Shown: positions 8,994 to 17,684, counted from the stretch's first letter. The stretch is DNA of 64,000 bases from Microbacterium sp. Leaf320 (GCF_001423485.1 NZ_LMOD01000004.1:310001-374000), one strand, 5' to 3'. Made by a program: numbers and translations. The notes: a model not told the origin generated them from the sequence alone.

Positions 8994-10138
8994 TGGACCG
9001 CCGCTGCCCACTTCTCGCCGAGAAGGGTGCCGGCGTCGGTCGACTGCGCCTCGGTCGGGACGACGGTCTCGCTCGGGACCTCGGGAAGAGCCGCGGCCAG
9101 GTCGGCGTCGATCGTGCCCGCCTCGGTCATGGCCTCCATGCGAGCCGGGCGAGCGCCGCCCTTGAGCCACAGGTTCTGCACCTCGTCGCTGTACAGGAAC
9201 TCCTGCCACAGGCGGGCGGCTGCCGGGTTCGGGGCATCCTTGTTGATGGCCTGGTTGTAGTAGCCGGCGTAGCCGGTGCCGTCGAGGACGACGACCTTCC
9301 AGTTCTTGTTGCCGTCATCGCCCTGCGCGTGCGCGGCGTTGAGGTAGTCCCAGTCGAACACGACAGGGGTCTCGCCGCTCGCGACGGTCGCGGTGGTGAC
9401 GTCGACCTTGAGCAGGTTGCCGGCCTTCTGAAGCTCCGAGAAGAAGTCGATACCCGGCTGGAAGTCATCGAGCGTGCCGTCGGACTGCACCGTGGCGAGG
9501 CCCACGGCGGCGAAGGCCGCACCGGCCTGCGTCGGGTCGCCGTTGATGGCGACGGCGCCCTTGTAGGCGGCATCCTTCAGATCGTCGAGCGACTCGGGAG
9601 CGTCGAACTTCGACGAGTCGTAGCCGATCGACATGTATCCGCCGTAGTCGCCGACGAAGAGGCCGGTCGGCTCCTTGAGAGCATCGGGGATCTCGTCCCA
9701 GGTCTGCACCTGGTACGGCGCGAACACGTCTGTGTTCTGCAGCGCGACGGTGAGCCCGAGGTCGAACACGTCGGGCGCGGTGTCGAGGCCCTCGTTCGTC
9801 TTCGCGGCCTGGATCTCCTCGGCGCTCGAGACGTCGGGGGACGCCTCGTTGATGGTGATCTCGGGGTACTTCTCGGCGAACAGGTCGAGGATCTCGCCGT
9901 AGTTCGCCCAGTCACGCGGAAGGGCGATGACGTTGAGCTGACCCTCGGCCTTGGCGGCCTCTTCGAGCTCGGCGAACGAGCCGAAATCCTCGACCGAGGT
10001 CGCGGCTGCGGCGTCGACCGCGTCGCTGCCGGCGGCGGGGGTCTCCGCGCCCGTGGCGCAGGCGGTGAGGCCGAGCGCGGCGGTGGTGAAAAGGGCGATG
10101 CCGGCGCCGATGCGCGCGCGACGGTGGAAGTTCGTCAT
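8990..10138 (-). CDS. ABC transporter substrate-binding lipoprotein (PotD/AfuA-like)
   Basis: A 382-residue extracellular binding protein with lipobox LTAC (Cys27) after an N-terminal signal. The mature chain (LNVIALPRDWANYGEILDLF, FAEKYPEITINEASPDVSSA, VVFDWDYLNAAHA) fits the bacterial solute-binding family used for polyamines, iron, thiamine or phosphonates. The ATG has GAGAGGA upstream, and a CATAGT/TAGTGT element near 10189-10194 is a plausible -10. As first gene of the operon it is followed by two permeases and the ATPase, each overlapping the last by four bases. The substrate is unresolved. Confidence 0.9.
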   Translation of the reverse strand: MTNFHRRARIGAGIALFTTAALGLTACATGAETPAAGSDAVDAAAATSVEDFGSFAELEEAAKAEGQLNVIALPRDWANYGEILDLFAEKYPEITINEASPDVSSAEEIQAAKTNEGLDTAPDVFDLGLTVALQNTDVFAPYQVQTWDEIPDALKEPTGLFVGDYGGYMSIGYDSSKFDAPESLDDLKDAAYKGAVAINGDPTQAGAAFAAVGLATVQSDGTLDDFQPGIDFFSELQKAGNLLKVDVTTATVASGETPVVFDWDYLNAAHAQGDDGNKNWKVVVLDGTGYAGYYNQAINKDAPNPAAARLWQEFLYSDEVQNLWLKGGARPARMEAMTEAGTIDADLAAALPEVPSETVVPTEAQSTDAGTLLGEKWAAAVQ

Positions 10139-10269
10139 CAGGGTCCTCTCGGTGCCCGGCGTTGCGCGCCGGATTCGGGTTGCGAGAGGACACTATGAGC
10201 CGCGGGTTGCCGATCGCAGCGAGCCTGGTGAACGGGAGATGTCCGGGTCGTGGCTGGTCGGAGCGGGGC

Positions 10270-10800
10270 TCAGTCGCGCGGCACCGAGTCCTGCGGCACC
10301 GAGTACTTGAAGCCGACGTGCGAACCGACGTAGCCGAGCCGCTCGTAGAACCGGTGGGCGTCGGTGCGGGCGGCATCCGAGGTGAGCTGCACCATCGCCG
10401 TGCCGAGAGCGGGCGCGGCTTCGTCCGACACCCACCTCATCACGGCCGACCCGATACCCGCGGAACGCAGGTCGCTGCGCACGCGCACGGCCTCGATGAG
10501 CAGGCGCTTCGCGCCCCGGCGGGCCATCCCCGGGATCGACGTGAGCTGCAGCGTGCCGACGACTGCGCCGCCCAGCTCGACCACGAGCAGGTCGTTCGAT
10601 CGGTCGGCGAGGATCTCGTCGAGGGCGGATGCGTAGGCGGGGCGATCCGCGACCGAGGCCACGTCGCCGCGCGAGGCGCTGATCGGGTCGTCCGAGAGCA
10701 GCCTGATGATCGCATCCGTGTCGCCGGTGCCGGCTCTGCGCAGGGTCGCGACTCCCGCTCGAGAATCGATGGAGAAGGGCAGCGGGAGAGCGTCGAGCAT
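10270..10800 (-). CDS. GNAT family N-acetyltransferase
   Basis: A 176-residue acetyl-CoA-dependent acetyltransferase. The acetyl-CoA loop is visible as VRVRSDLRSAGIGSAVMRW, a variant of the usual R/Q-x-x-G-x-G/A motif, and the C-terminal HRFYERLGYVGSHVGF is the classic motif B ending. The substrate is unknown. ATG at 10800 is preferred over longer in-frame options because a CAGACT hexamer ends six bases upstream and because the divergent TSUP gene starts only 25 bases away. Longer versions would run through that gene. Confidence 0.88.
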   Translation of the reverse strand: MLDALPLPFSIDSRAGVATLRRAGTGDTDAIIRLLSDDPISASRGDVASVADRPAYASALDEILADRSNDLLVVELGGAVVGTLQLTSIPGMARRGAKRLLIEAVRVRSDLRSAGIGSAVMRWVSDEAAPALGTAMVQLTSDAARTDAHRFYERLGYVGSHVGFKYSVPQDSVPRD

Positions 10801-10806
10801 GCGCCC

Positions 10807-10819
10807 AGTCTGACATCCT
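10807..10819. promoter_or_regulatory. Back-to-back candidate -10 elements for divergent genes
   Basis: CAGACT on the minus strand (10807-10812) and CATCCT on the plus strand (10814-10819) each end six bases before the ATG of their gene. Both lack a T in position 1 and a recognisable -35, so they are weak candidates. Confidence 0.35.
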
Positions 10820-10825
10820 GGACGG

Positions 10826-11656
10826 ATGGACATCGGCAGTGTGCTCGGGCTCGAGCAGCTCACCTGGGGCACGCTGATCCTCGTGGTCGTGGCGGCGTTC
10901 GCGGCCGGGTGGATCGACGCCGTGGTGGGCGGAGGAGGCCTGCTCCAGCTTCCCGCTCTGCTGCTGATCCCCGGCATCTCACCGATCCAGGCGCTCGCGA
11001 CGAACAAGCTCGCCTCCGTCTTCGGCACCGCGACGAGCAGCGTCACCTACTATCGACGCGCGAAACCCGACATCCGCACCGCTCTGCCGATGGCGGCGAT
11101 CGCGCTCGTCGGATCCTTCGGCGGAGCCGCCGTCGCCACCGTGCTCCCCGCAGCAGCCTTCAAGCCGATCATCGTGGTCGCGCTCCTCGCCGTCGCGCTC
11201 TTCACCGCATTCCGCCCGCAGATGGGCGCCGCGACGCGACTGCGCTTCAGTGGACACAAGCACCACATCATGGCGGGCCTCGCGGGGCTCGTGATCGGCT
11301 TCTACGACGGTCTGATCGGCCCCGGCACCGGCACGTTCCTGGTGATCTCGCTCGTCGCGCTGCTCGGTTACGACTTCTTGCAGGCGAGCGCGAAGGCGAA
11401 GATCGTCAACCTCGCCACGAACACCGGCGCCCTGCTGCTGTTCATCCCGCACGGCGCGGTGCTGTGGCTTCTCGGTGGAATCCTCGCGGTCGCCAACGTC
11501 GCCGGCAGCTATCTCGGCTCACGCATGGCGATCTCGCGCGGAACGACCTTCATCCGTGTCGTGTTCCTCGTCGTGGTGGTCGCCCTCATCGCGAAGCTGG
11601 GTGTCGACGTGTGGAACGAGAACATCGCGCCGGCGCTCGCGCAGATCGGTCGTTGA
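10826..11656 (+). CDS. TSUP family membrane transporter (TauE/SafE)
   Basis: A 276-residue protein with about eight hydrophobic segments and the two family half-motifs: GWIDAVVGGGGLLQLPALL near residue 29 and GFYDGLIGPGTGTFLVISL near 155. TSUP proteins move sulfite, sulfonates or other organic anions, usually outward. Nothing next to it points to a substrate. The stop codon lies inside the left arm of an intergenic inverted repeat, and a terminator follows at 11786-11827. Confidence 0.92.
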   Translation: MDIGSVLGLEQLTWGTLILVVVAAFAAGWIDAVVGGGGLLQLPALLLIPGISPIQALATNKLASVFGTATSSVTYYRRAKPDIRTALPMAAIALVGSFGGAAVATVLPAAAFKPIIVVALLAVALFTAFRPQMGAATRLRFSGHKHHIMAGLAGLVIGFYDGLIGPGTGTFLVISLVALLGYDFLQASAKAKIVNLATNTGALLLFIPHGAVLWLLGGILAVANVAGSYLGSRMAISRGTTFIRVVFLVVVVALIAKLGVDVWNENIAPALAQIGR

Positions 11657-11746
11657 GCGAGGCCGGCGGAGCCGCCCGAGACGAAACGTGGGGAGGTCGG
11701 CTCGCGTCGTTTCGTCTCAGTCGACTTCGTCGTCTTCGCTCAACGA
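11650..11746. repeat. Nested inverted repeat, REP-like intergenic element
   Basis: Outer arms TCGTTGAGCGA (11650-11660) and TCGCTCAACGA (11736-11746) are perfect complements, as are inner arms GAGACGAAACG (11678-11688) and CGTTTCGTCTC (11708-11718). The left outer arm covers the TSUP stop codon. From memory similar sequences are dispersed between Microbacterium genes; that needs a search. Confidence 0.7.
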
Positions 11747-11785
11747 ACTGACGCTTTCGTCGTCCTGGCCGAACCACCGGGGAAG

Positions 11786-11827
11786 CGAAGAGGCCCCCTC
11801 CCGCCTGAACGGGAGAGGGCCTCTTCG
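11786..11827. terminator. Bidirectional terminator between the TSUP gene and aspS
   Basis: An 18-bp stem with one mismatch (CGAAGAGGCCCCCTCCCG against CGGGAGAGGGCCTCTTCG) and a six-base loop lies between convergent genes. Confidence 0.8.
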
Positions 11828-11835
11828 TGCGAGGG

Positions 11836-13617
11836 TCAGGCCTCGTCGTCTTCGGGCTCGAAGTCGACGCCGGCCTCGGCGCGCTGCTCGGCCGTGATCG
11901 GAGCGGGCGCAGCCGTCAGCGGGTCGAAGCCGTTTCCCGACTTCGGGAACGCGATGACGTCGCGGATCGACTCGGTCTTCGAGAGGTGCTGGAGCACGCG
12001 GTCCATGCCGAGCGCGATTCCGCCGTGGGGCGGGGCGCCGAACTTGAACGCGTCGAGCAGGAACCCGAACTGCTCCTGGGCCACCTCGTCGCTGATTCCC
12101 ATGACCTCGAACACGCGCTTCTGCACCTCTTCGCGGTGGATGCGGATCGATCCGCCGCCGAGCTCCGAGCCGTTGCACACGATGTCGTACGCATAGGCGA
12201 GAGCCGAACCGGGGTCGGTGTCGAACGTGTCCTGGAACTCCGGCTTCGGGCCGGTGAACGCGTGGTGCACGGCCGTCCAGGCTCCGGCGCCGACGGCGAC
12301 GTCACCGGATGCCACGGCATCCGCCGCAGGCTCGAACATCGGTGCGTCGACGACCCACGTGAACGCGAACTCGTCGGGGCTCAGCAGGCCGAGACGACGG
12401 CCGATCTCGACACGGGCGGCACCGAGGAGCGCGCGGCTCTCCTTGGTCGATCCGGCGGCGAAGAACACGCAGTCACCCGCGGACGCGCCGACGAACTCCG
12501 CGAGACCGGCCTGCTCAGCCTCGGACAGGTTCTTGGCGGCGGGGCCGCCGAGCGATCCGTCCTCGTTGAAGAGCACATACGCGAGGCCGCGGGCGCCGCG
12601 CTGCTTGGCCCAGTCCTGCCACGCGTCGAGCTGCTTGCGCGGCTGGCTCGCGCCGCCGGGCATGACGACGGCGCCGACGTACTCGGCCTGGAAGACGCGG
12701 AACGGAGTCTCGGCGAAGTATTCGGTCGCCTCGACGAGCTCGAGACCGAACCGCAGGTCGGGCTTGTCGGAGCCGTACTTGGCCATCGCCTCGGCGTAGG
12801 TCATGCGCGGCAGCGGGGTCTGCACCTCGACGCCGATGGTCTTCCACATCGCCTGGATGAGCGACTCCATCAGCGTGATGACGTCTTCCTGGTCGACGAA
12901 GCTCATCTCGATGTCGAGCTGCGTGAACTCCGGCTGACGGTCGGCGCGGAAGTCCTCATCGCGGTAGCAGCGGGCGATCTGGTAGTACTTCTCGACGCCG
13001 CCGACCATGAGCAGCTGCTTGAACAGCTGCGGCGACTGCGGCAGCGCATACCAGCTGCCGGGGTGCAGGCGTGCGGGCACGACGAAGTCGCGGGCGCCCT
13101 CGGGCGTCGAACGCGTGAGCGTCGGCGTCTCGACCTCGGTGAAGTCCTCGCCGTGCAGCACGTCGCGGACGGCCTTGTAGACGTTCGAGCGCAGACGCAG
13201 GGCGGATGCCGCGGCGGGGCGACGCAGGTCGAGGTAGCGGTACTTGAGGCGGGCTTCTTCACCGACCGTCTCGGTGTCGGCGACAGCGGTCGACACCTGG
13301 AACGGCAGCGGAGCGGACTCGTTCAGCACCTCGACGTCGGTCGCGATGAGCTCGATGTCACCGGTCGGAAGGTTGGGGTTCGCGTTTCCGTCTGGGCGGC
13401 GCGAGACCTCACCCGTGACCTTCAGGACGAACTCGTTGCGCAGCGGGTGCGCGACCTCTTCATCGCGGATGACGACCTGGGCGATGCCCGACGCATCCCG
13501 AAGATCGATGAATGCGACTCCTCCGTGATCACGACGGCGATCGACCCAACCCGAGAGGGTGACGGTCTGACCGATATGCTCGGCTCGCAGTGAGCCTGCC
13601 GAGTGGGTGCGAAGCAC
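11836..13617 (-). CDS. aspS: Aspartyl-tRNA synthetase (bacterial type)
   Basis: A 593-residue class II synthetase that charges tRNA with aspartate. The N-terminal OB-fold anticodon domain ([21 protein letters not shown]) is followed by class II motif 1/2 regions ([41 protein letters not shown]) and motif 3 near the C-terminus ([14 protein letters not shown]). The bacterial GAD-type insertion and C-terminal extension account for its length. The start is GTG at 13617 with AGGAGGA upstream, and a TAGAAT hexamer at 13657-13662 is a good -10. Whether it also misacylates tRNA-Asn depends on gatCAB, which is not in view. Confidence 0.97.
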   Translation of the reverse strand: MLRTHSAGSLRAEHIGQTVTLSGWVDRRRDHGGVAFIDLRDASGIAQVVIRDEEVAHPLRNEFVLKVTGEVSRRPDGNANPNLPTGDIELIATDVEVLNESAPLPFQVSTAVADTETVGEEARLKYRYLDLRRPAAASALRLRSNVYKAVRDVLHGEDFTEVETPTLTRSTPEGARDFVVPARLHPGSWYALPQSPQLFKQLLMVGGVEKYYQIARCYRDEDFRADRQPEFTQLDIEMSFVDQEDVITLMESLIQAMWKTIGVEVQTPLPRMTYAEAMAKYGSDKPDLRFGLELVEATEYFAETPFRVFQAEYVGAVVMPGGASQPRKQLDAWQDWAKQRGARGLAYVLFNEDGSLGGPAAKNLSEAEQAGLAEFVGASAGDCVFFAAGSTKESRALLGAARVEIGRRLGLLSPDEFAFTWVVDAPMFEPAADAVASGDVAVGAGAWTAVHHAFTGPKPEFQDTFDTDPGSALAYAYDIVCNGSELGGGSIRIHREEVQKRVFEVMGISDEVAQEQFGFLLDAFKFGAPPHGGIALGMDRVLQHLSKTESIRDVIAFPKSGNGFDPLTAAPAPITAEQRAEAGVDFEPEDDEA

Positions 13618-13746
13618 GGAGGATTCCTCCTGATCTGGGAACTGATGAACCCGCCCATTCTACGGGGGCGGTGTCGCCTCCTCCGCCGGTGGCATATCGG
13701 TCAGTAGGATCGCCACGACAGCCGCTCGACCAGCGAAAGGGTCATC

Positions 13747-14121
13747 ATGGACTCCAACGGCATCTCGGATCTGTATGCATCGATCTTCTCCGGCACGACG
13801 GGACTGATCGCCCTCGTCTTCTACGTCCTCGTGGTCATCGGCCTGTGGAAGGTGTTCACGAAGGCCGGCTATCCGGGCATCCTCGCGATCATCCCCATCG
13901 TGAACGTGGTGTTCCTCGTCAAGATCGCCGGGATGTCCGGCTGGCTCGCGCTGCTCTATCTGATCCCCATCGTCGGTTTCGTCTTCGGGATCATCGTGTC
14001 GATCAAGCTCGGCGAGCGGTTCGGCAAGGGCGGGTTCTTCTCGTTCTTCCTGCTGTTCGTCTTCCCGTACATCGGCTATCTGATCATCGGCTTCGGCGAG
14101 TCCCGCTACCGCCAGGTCTGA
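13747..14121 (+). CDS. Small four-helix membrane protein (DUF5684-like)
   Basis: A 124-residue protein with four hydrophobic segments at about 18-38, 45-63, 66-88 and 99-116, and little outside the membrane. The pattern FTKAGYPGILAIIPIVNVVF, GWLALLYLIPIVG and IKLGERFGKGGFF fits DUF5684, a family often found next to signal peptidases and of unknown function. A GAAAGGG ribosome site precedes the ATG. The next gene starts one base after its stop, so they form an operon. Confidence 0.82.
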   Translation: MDSNGISDLYASIFSGTTGLIALVFYVLVVIGLWKVFTKAGYPGILAIIPIVNVVFLVKIAGMSGWLALLYLIPIVGFVFGIIVSIKLGERFGKGGFFSFFLLFVFPYIGYLIIGFGESRYRQV

Positions 14122-14122
14122 C

Positions 14123-14752
14123 ATGGTGGCGTCGCGACTGCACCTCGTCCGCCACGGTGAGGTGCACAACCCGAAGCGCGTGCTCTACGGTCGGCTGCCC
14201 GACTATCACCTGAGCAGAGCAGGTCGGAAGATGGCGCAGGCGGCCGCCGACCACGTCGCCTCGCTCGACAGTCCGGTTTCCGCGTTGTACTCCTCTCCGT
14301 TGGAGCGTGCGCAGGAGTCGGCGGAGCCGTTCGCGTCCGGGTTCGATCTGGTGCCTGAGATCGACATCCGCATCATCGAGCCGACCAACGTGTTCGAAGG
14401 CACGCAGATGCGGCGCTCGTTGATGAACCCGCTCAATTGGTGGCATCTGCGGCAGCCGGCGCTTCCGAGCTGGGGTGAGCCGTACACGTCGATCGCCGAG
14501 CGGATGCTGAGCGCGATGGGTGAGGCTTGGCAGGCCGCGAACGGCGGTGACGTCGTGATGGTGTCGCACCAGGCGCCGATCTGGATCACGCACCTCAGGG
14601 TCGCGGGACTGCCCCTCCGGCACGATCCGCGCACCCGGCGCTGCGCCCTGTCGAGCGTCACGTCGTTCGAGCTCGTCGGTGACGTGTGGCGCGAGGTCGC
14701 CTACGCCGAGCCTGCGGCGACAGGGGGCGCGGTCGACGTCGGAGCGGTCTGA
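14123..14752 (+). CDS. Histidine phosphatase family protein
   Basis: A 209-residue member of the phosphoglycerate-mutase-like superfamily. The catalytic motif is LVRHGEVHNP near residue 8 (H11 is the phospho-accepting histidine), with the partner region SSPLERAQES around 58 and the second histidine in VVMVSHQAPI near 146. GRLPDYHLSRAGRKMAQ is the usual substrate loop. Its substrate is unknown. In related genomes a homologue often sits just ahead of the cytochrome c maturation genes; here a redox flavoprotein and its regulator lie between. Confidence 0.9.
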   Translation: MVASRLHLVRHGEVHNPKRVLYGRLPDYHLSRAGRKMAQAAADHVASLDSPVSALYSSPLERAQESAEPFASGFDLVPEIDIRIIEPTNVFEGTQMRRSLMNPLNWWHLRQPALPSWGEPYTSIAERMLSAMGEAWQAANGGDVVMVSHQAPIWITHLRVAGLPLRHDPRTRRCALSSVTSFELVGDVWREVAYAEPAATGGAVDVGAV

Positions 14753-14777
14753 CCGCCATCCGTACGTGGCCCCGGAG

Positions 14778-15677
14778 TCAGGGCGCCATCAGCGACTGGA
14801 TGACGCCGACTGCAGCGAGCTGGCCGGCCGCGGCTGCCAGCAGCACCGAGGCCATGGGCCCTGGGAGCGATGCGCGGTGTGCGAGATCTCCTGCGGCGAA
14901 GACTCCGGGCAGTGAGGTGCGCCCGAAGTCGTCGATCTCGATCGATCCCGACGGAAGCATCTGCAGTCCGAGCTGGTCGGCGAAGGGTGCGCGGTGCCGC
15001 ATGGAACCTGCTGCCACGAAGACGCCGGCGACGGTCTGCTCGCCGGACTCCGTCGTGATGCGCACGTCGTCGGCGTCCGGGGCCACCGCGATCACCGTCT
15101 CGGCGCTGACGCGGGCACCCAGCCCCTCGAGCATCTGCGCCTCTTCGGTCGAGAATCCCTGCTCGACGGGGAAGACGGTGATGTCCGAGGCGATGCGTCC
15201 GAGGAGACCGATGAGGTGTTCGGCGCGGGGAGCGGGCCCGAGGATGCCGATGGATCGGCCAGCATGCTCGTGACCGTCGCAGAACGGACAGCTGAACGCC
15301 TTCGTGCCCCACAACTCCTGCAGCCCCGGGACGGACGGAAGGTCGTCGGCGACTCCGGTAGCCAGGATCACGTGGCGCGCATCGACCGCATCCCCGTCCG
15401 CGAGCAGGACGGTGTATCCGCCCTCGTTCGCAGTGACGGCCTGCGCTCCGATGTCGCGGATCTCGACGTCGGAGTACTCGGCGAGCTGCGCCCTGGCCGT
15501 CGCCCGGAACTCGGCCGGGGGAGTGCCGTCGTTCGCGACCACGTTGTGCATGTGCCGCACGGTGCCGTTGCGGTACTCGCCCGAGTCGAGAAGGAGGGTG
15601 CTCCGGTGCATCCGCCCGAGTGTCAGTGCCGCCTGCAGGCCGGCGGGGCCTGCGCCGATGACGATCGCGTCGTACAT
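14778..15677 (-). CDS. NAD(P)/FAD-dependent oxidoreductase, thioredoxin-reductase-like
   Basis: A 299-residue flavoprotein. The FAD-binding Rossmann motif VIGAGPAGLQAALTLGR starts at residue 6, the redox-active CPFC lies in KAFSCPFCDGHE near 130, the NAD(P) region follows (GILGPAPRAEHLIGLL), and the second FAD motif is GVFAAGDLAH near 270. It is about the length of thioredoxin reductase, but no thioredoxin is adjacent, so the physiological thiol partner is unknown. ATG at 15677 has AAGGA eight bases upstream; a longer in-frame ATG at 15731 lies inside the regulator-binding palindrome and is unlikely. The gene is divergent from a MerR regulator that probably controls it. Confidence 0.88.
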   Translation of the reverse strand: MYDAIVIGAGPAGLQAALTLGRMHRSTLLLDSGEYRNGTVRHMHNVVANDGTPPAEFRATARAQLAEYSDVEIRDIGAQAVTANEGGYTVLLADGDAVDARHVILATGVADDLPSVPGLQELWGTKAFSCPFCDGHEHAGRSIGILGPAPRAEHLIGLLGRIASDITVFPVEQGFSTEEAQMLEGLGARVSAETVIAVAPDADDVRITTESGEQTVAGVFVAAGSMRHRAPFADQLGLQMLPSGSIEIDDFGRTSLPGVFAAGDLAHRASLPGPMASVLLAAAAGQLAAVGVIQSLMAP

Positions 15678-15716
15678 GTGGGGTCCTTCCGAGGGGTCGC
15701 GCTTGCGTTCGTCCCC

Positions 15717-15747
15717 AGTCTGTGACTTCATGTCAACATGAAGTCAA
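15717..15747 (-). promoter_or_regulatory. MerR-type promoter with perfect palindromic operator
   Basis: A perfect inverted repeat, TGACTTCATGT (15723-15733) and ACATGAAGTCA (15736-15746), separated by CA, lies in the spacer of a minus-strand promoter: -35 TTGACT (15747-15742), a 19-bp spacer and a weak -10 CAGACT (15722-15717). Over-long spacers filled by a dyad are the hallmark of MerR-activated promoters. The right arm also contains the regulator's own ATG. Confidence 0.75.
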
Positions 15748-16142
15748 GTGTCGAGAATCCGTGGTCCGTCGGCGAGGTCGCCGCACGCTTCGATGTGCCG
15801 ACGAATGTGCTGCGGCATTGGGAGACCGTGGGGCTGCTCGCACCTGCTCGCGATGCTGCAGGGCGCCGCCGCTACGGGCAGGACGACGTCGTGCGCATCG
15901 CGGTGATCCAGCGGAGCAAGGCAGCAGGTATGACCCTCGATCAGATCGCTGTGCTTCTCGATGACGGGGCCGCGGGGCGCCACGAGGTGCTGCAGCAGCA
16001 TCTCGACGATCTCGACCGGCGGATGGAGGACATGCGCCGATCGCGCGAGATGACCGAGCACGCGATGGGATGCCGCTCGCACGACATCGCCACCTGCCCT
16101 CGTTTCCGCGCGAGCGTGGACGACGTGCTGGCACGTCTCTGA
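15738..16142 (+). CDS. MerR family transcriptional regulator
   Basis: A 134-residue regulator. The winged helix begins at WSVGEVAARFDVPTNVLRHWE (residue 9 on) and includes GRRRYGQDDVVRIAVIQRSK; a dimerisation helix follows (RHEVLQQHLDDLDRRMEDMR). The C-terminus carries GCRSHDIATCPRF, with two cysteines nine residues apart and a histidine between them, which could sense a metal or oxidant; this is inference. The only plausible start, ATG 15738, lies in the operator, so the mRNA may have almost no leader and the protein may repress itself. The divergent flavoprotein is the obvious target. Confidence 0.9.
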   Translation: MKSSVENPWSVGEVAARFDVPTNVLRHWETVGLLAPARDAAGRRRYGQDDVVRIAVIQRSKAAGMTLDQIAVLLDDGAAGRHEVLQQHLDDLDRRMEDMRRSREMTEHAMGCRSHDIATCPRFRASVDDVLARL

Positions 16143-16206
16143 CCGCCGCTGCGTACCCCTGGGGCGTCCGGCCCATGCATAGGAACCCCCGCGTAAACTG
16201 GGAATC

Positions 16207-16860
16207 GTGCCACTCGCCTCGACGGTTCGTCCGATCCGCAGCGGCCGCTCCTCCCGCATCCGGCCTTCCCGCCGCGCGGTCGGTGCCGCGCTCGCCGCGG
16301 TGCTTGCCATAGGTCTGAGCGCCTGCGCTCCCGACCCCGTGAACGACTCGTTCCTGAGCGGTGACAACCCGGGATACGTGGCCGCAGACGGAGCGATCGT
16401 CGAGATCCCCGTCGCCGATCGGGGAGAGCCCGTCACCGAGTTCGGCGGGGTCACCGAGAACGGCGAGGACTTCAGCAGCTCGGAGCTCGCAGGCAAGGTC
16501 ACGGTCGTCAACTTCTGGTACGCCGGCTGCGCCCCGTGCCGCCTGGAGGCAGAAGACCTCGAGAGCGTGTGGCAGCAGCACGGAGGCGATGACGTCGCGT
16601 TCCTGGGCATCAACACCCGTGACCAGGCCGACACCGCGAAGGCCTTCTCGGCCGAGTTCGGCGTGACCTATCCGAGTCTGATCGACGTCGACACGGCCGA
16701 GGCGAAGCTCGCCTTCTCGTCATCCGTGCCGATCCAGGCGACGCCGACCACCCTCGTGCTCGACAAGCAGGGCAGGGTCGCCGCGCGCATCATCGGACCC
16801 ATCGACGGCACTTCGATCCTCTCGACGCTCGTCAAGGACGCGCTCGCGGAGGACTCGTGA
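16207..16860 (+). CDS. TlpA/ResA-like thiol-disulfide lipoprotein
   Basis: A 217-residue extracytoplasmic thioredoxin-fold protein. After an Arg-rich N-terminus and hydrophobic segment there is a lipobox LSAC (Cys40). The thioredoxin motif is FWYAGCAPCR with Cys108 and Cys111, and the cis-proline region is IQATPTTLVLD. In system II cytochrome c maturation this type of protein reduces the apocytochrome haem-binding cysteines. GTG at 16207 is supported by TAAACT at 16194-16199, ending seven bases upstream, which suggests a leaderless mRNA. It is the first gene of the ccdA-resB-ccsB operon. Confidence 0.9.
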   Translation: MPLASTVRPIRSGRSSRIRPSRRAVGAALAAVLAIGLSACAPDPVNDSFLSGDNPGYVAADGAIVEIPVADRGEPVTEFGGVTENGEDFSSSELAGKVTVVNFWYAGCAPCRLEAEDLESVWQQHGGDDVAFLGINTRDQADTAKAFSAEFGVTYPSLIDVDTAEAKLAFSSSVPIQATPTTLVLDKQGRVAARIIGPIDGTSILSTLVKDALAEDS

Positions 16861-16876
16861 GCCTCCCGGGAGCGGC

Positions 16877-17656
16877 GTGAACCCCGAAGCCATCATCGGA
16901 TCGGGAGCCCTCTGGCTCGCGATCCCGGTAGCGATGCTCGCCGGCCTCGTCTCCTTCCTGTCGCCGTGCGTGCTGCCGCTCGTGCCGGGCTACCTCGGGT
17001 TCCTCGGGGGAGCGGTCGCTCCGCGGCGCGCGGCGAGCACGGCAGACGGCACCGCCGTCTCGACGGTCGAGTCTCCTGCCCGCAGCCGCCTCGTGCTCGG
17101 TGTGCTGCTCTTCATCCTGGGCTTCACCGTCGTCTTCATCCTCTACACGGTGCTCAGCGGCACGTTCGGAGTCTTCTTCATCCGCTGGGGTGACCTGATC
17201 ACCCGTATCCTCGGCGCCTTCATCATCGTCATGGGCCTGATCTTCCTGGGAGCCTTCGGGTTCGCGCAGCGAGAGATCCGCTTCCACGTCGACTCCAAGG
17301 TGGGCATCATCGGCGCACCGCTGCTGGGAGTCGCCCTCGGAATCGGATGGGCGCCGTGCATGGGACCCACCCTCGGCGCGATCATCGCACTCTCGTTCAA
17401 CGCCGGCGACCCGGTGCGCGCCGGGTTCCTGGGCCTCGCCTACTCGCTCGGCCTCGGCATCCCGTTCCTGCTCGTCGCCCTCGGATTCGGGTGGGCCACG
17501 AAGACGATCGGGTTCCTCCGTCGTCACATCCGCGTCGTGAACATCATCGGCGGCGTGCTGCTGATCGTCCTCGGCGTGCTGATGGTGACCGGGCTCTGGA
17601 CCGACATCATGTCGAGACTGACGGCGGTGATCAGCAGTGTCCCCCTCCCGTTCTGA
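16877..17656 (+). CDS. ccdA: Cytochrome c biogenesis protein CcdA
   Basis: A 259-residue DsbD-like membrane protein with about six transmembrane helices. The two redox cysteines sit in the expected places: FLSPCVLPLVPGYLGFLGG in the first helix and GWAPCMGPTLGAI in the fourth. It carries electrons from cytoplasmic thioredoxin to the outside, where the TlpA-like protein uses them. An insertion of about 30 polar residues (after GGAVAPRRAAS) lies in the first loop. The GTG start has GGGAG about five bases upstream and comes 16 bases after the tlpA stop. Confidence 0.95.
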   Translation: MNPEAIIGSGALWLAIPVAMLAGLVSFLSPCVLPLVPGYLGFLGGAVAPRRAASTADGTAVSTVESPARSRLVLGVLLFILGFTVVFILYTVLSGTFGVFFIRWGDLITRILGAFIIVMGLIFLGAFGFAQREIRFHVDSKVGIIGAPLLGVALGIGWAPCMGPTLGAIIALSFNAGDPVRAGFLGLAYSLGLGIPFLLVALGFGWATKTIGFLRRHIRVVNIIGGVLLIVLGVLMVTGLWTDIMSRLTAVISSVPLPF

Positions 17657-17684
17657 TCAGAAGAAGACGCATCGGAAGGATGAC

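Noticed and set aside
11827..13593. A 588-codon plus-strand frame over aspS
   Set aside because: Shadow of aspS, whose motifs and ribosome site are unambiguous.
15678..15731. Longer N-terminus for the flavin oxidoreductase (MKSQTGDERK start)
   Set aside because: The start lies inside the MerR dyad and upstream of the expected transcription start; ATG 15677 has a ribosome site and matches the family N-terminus.
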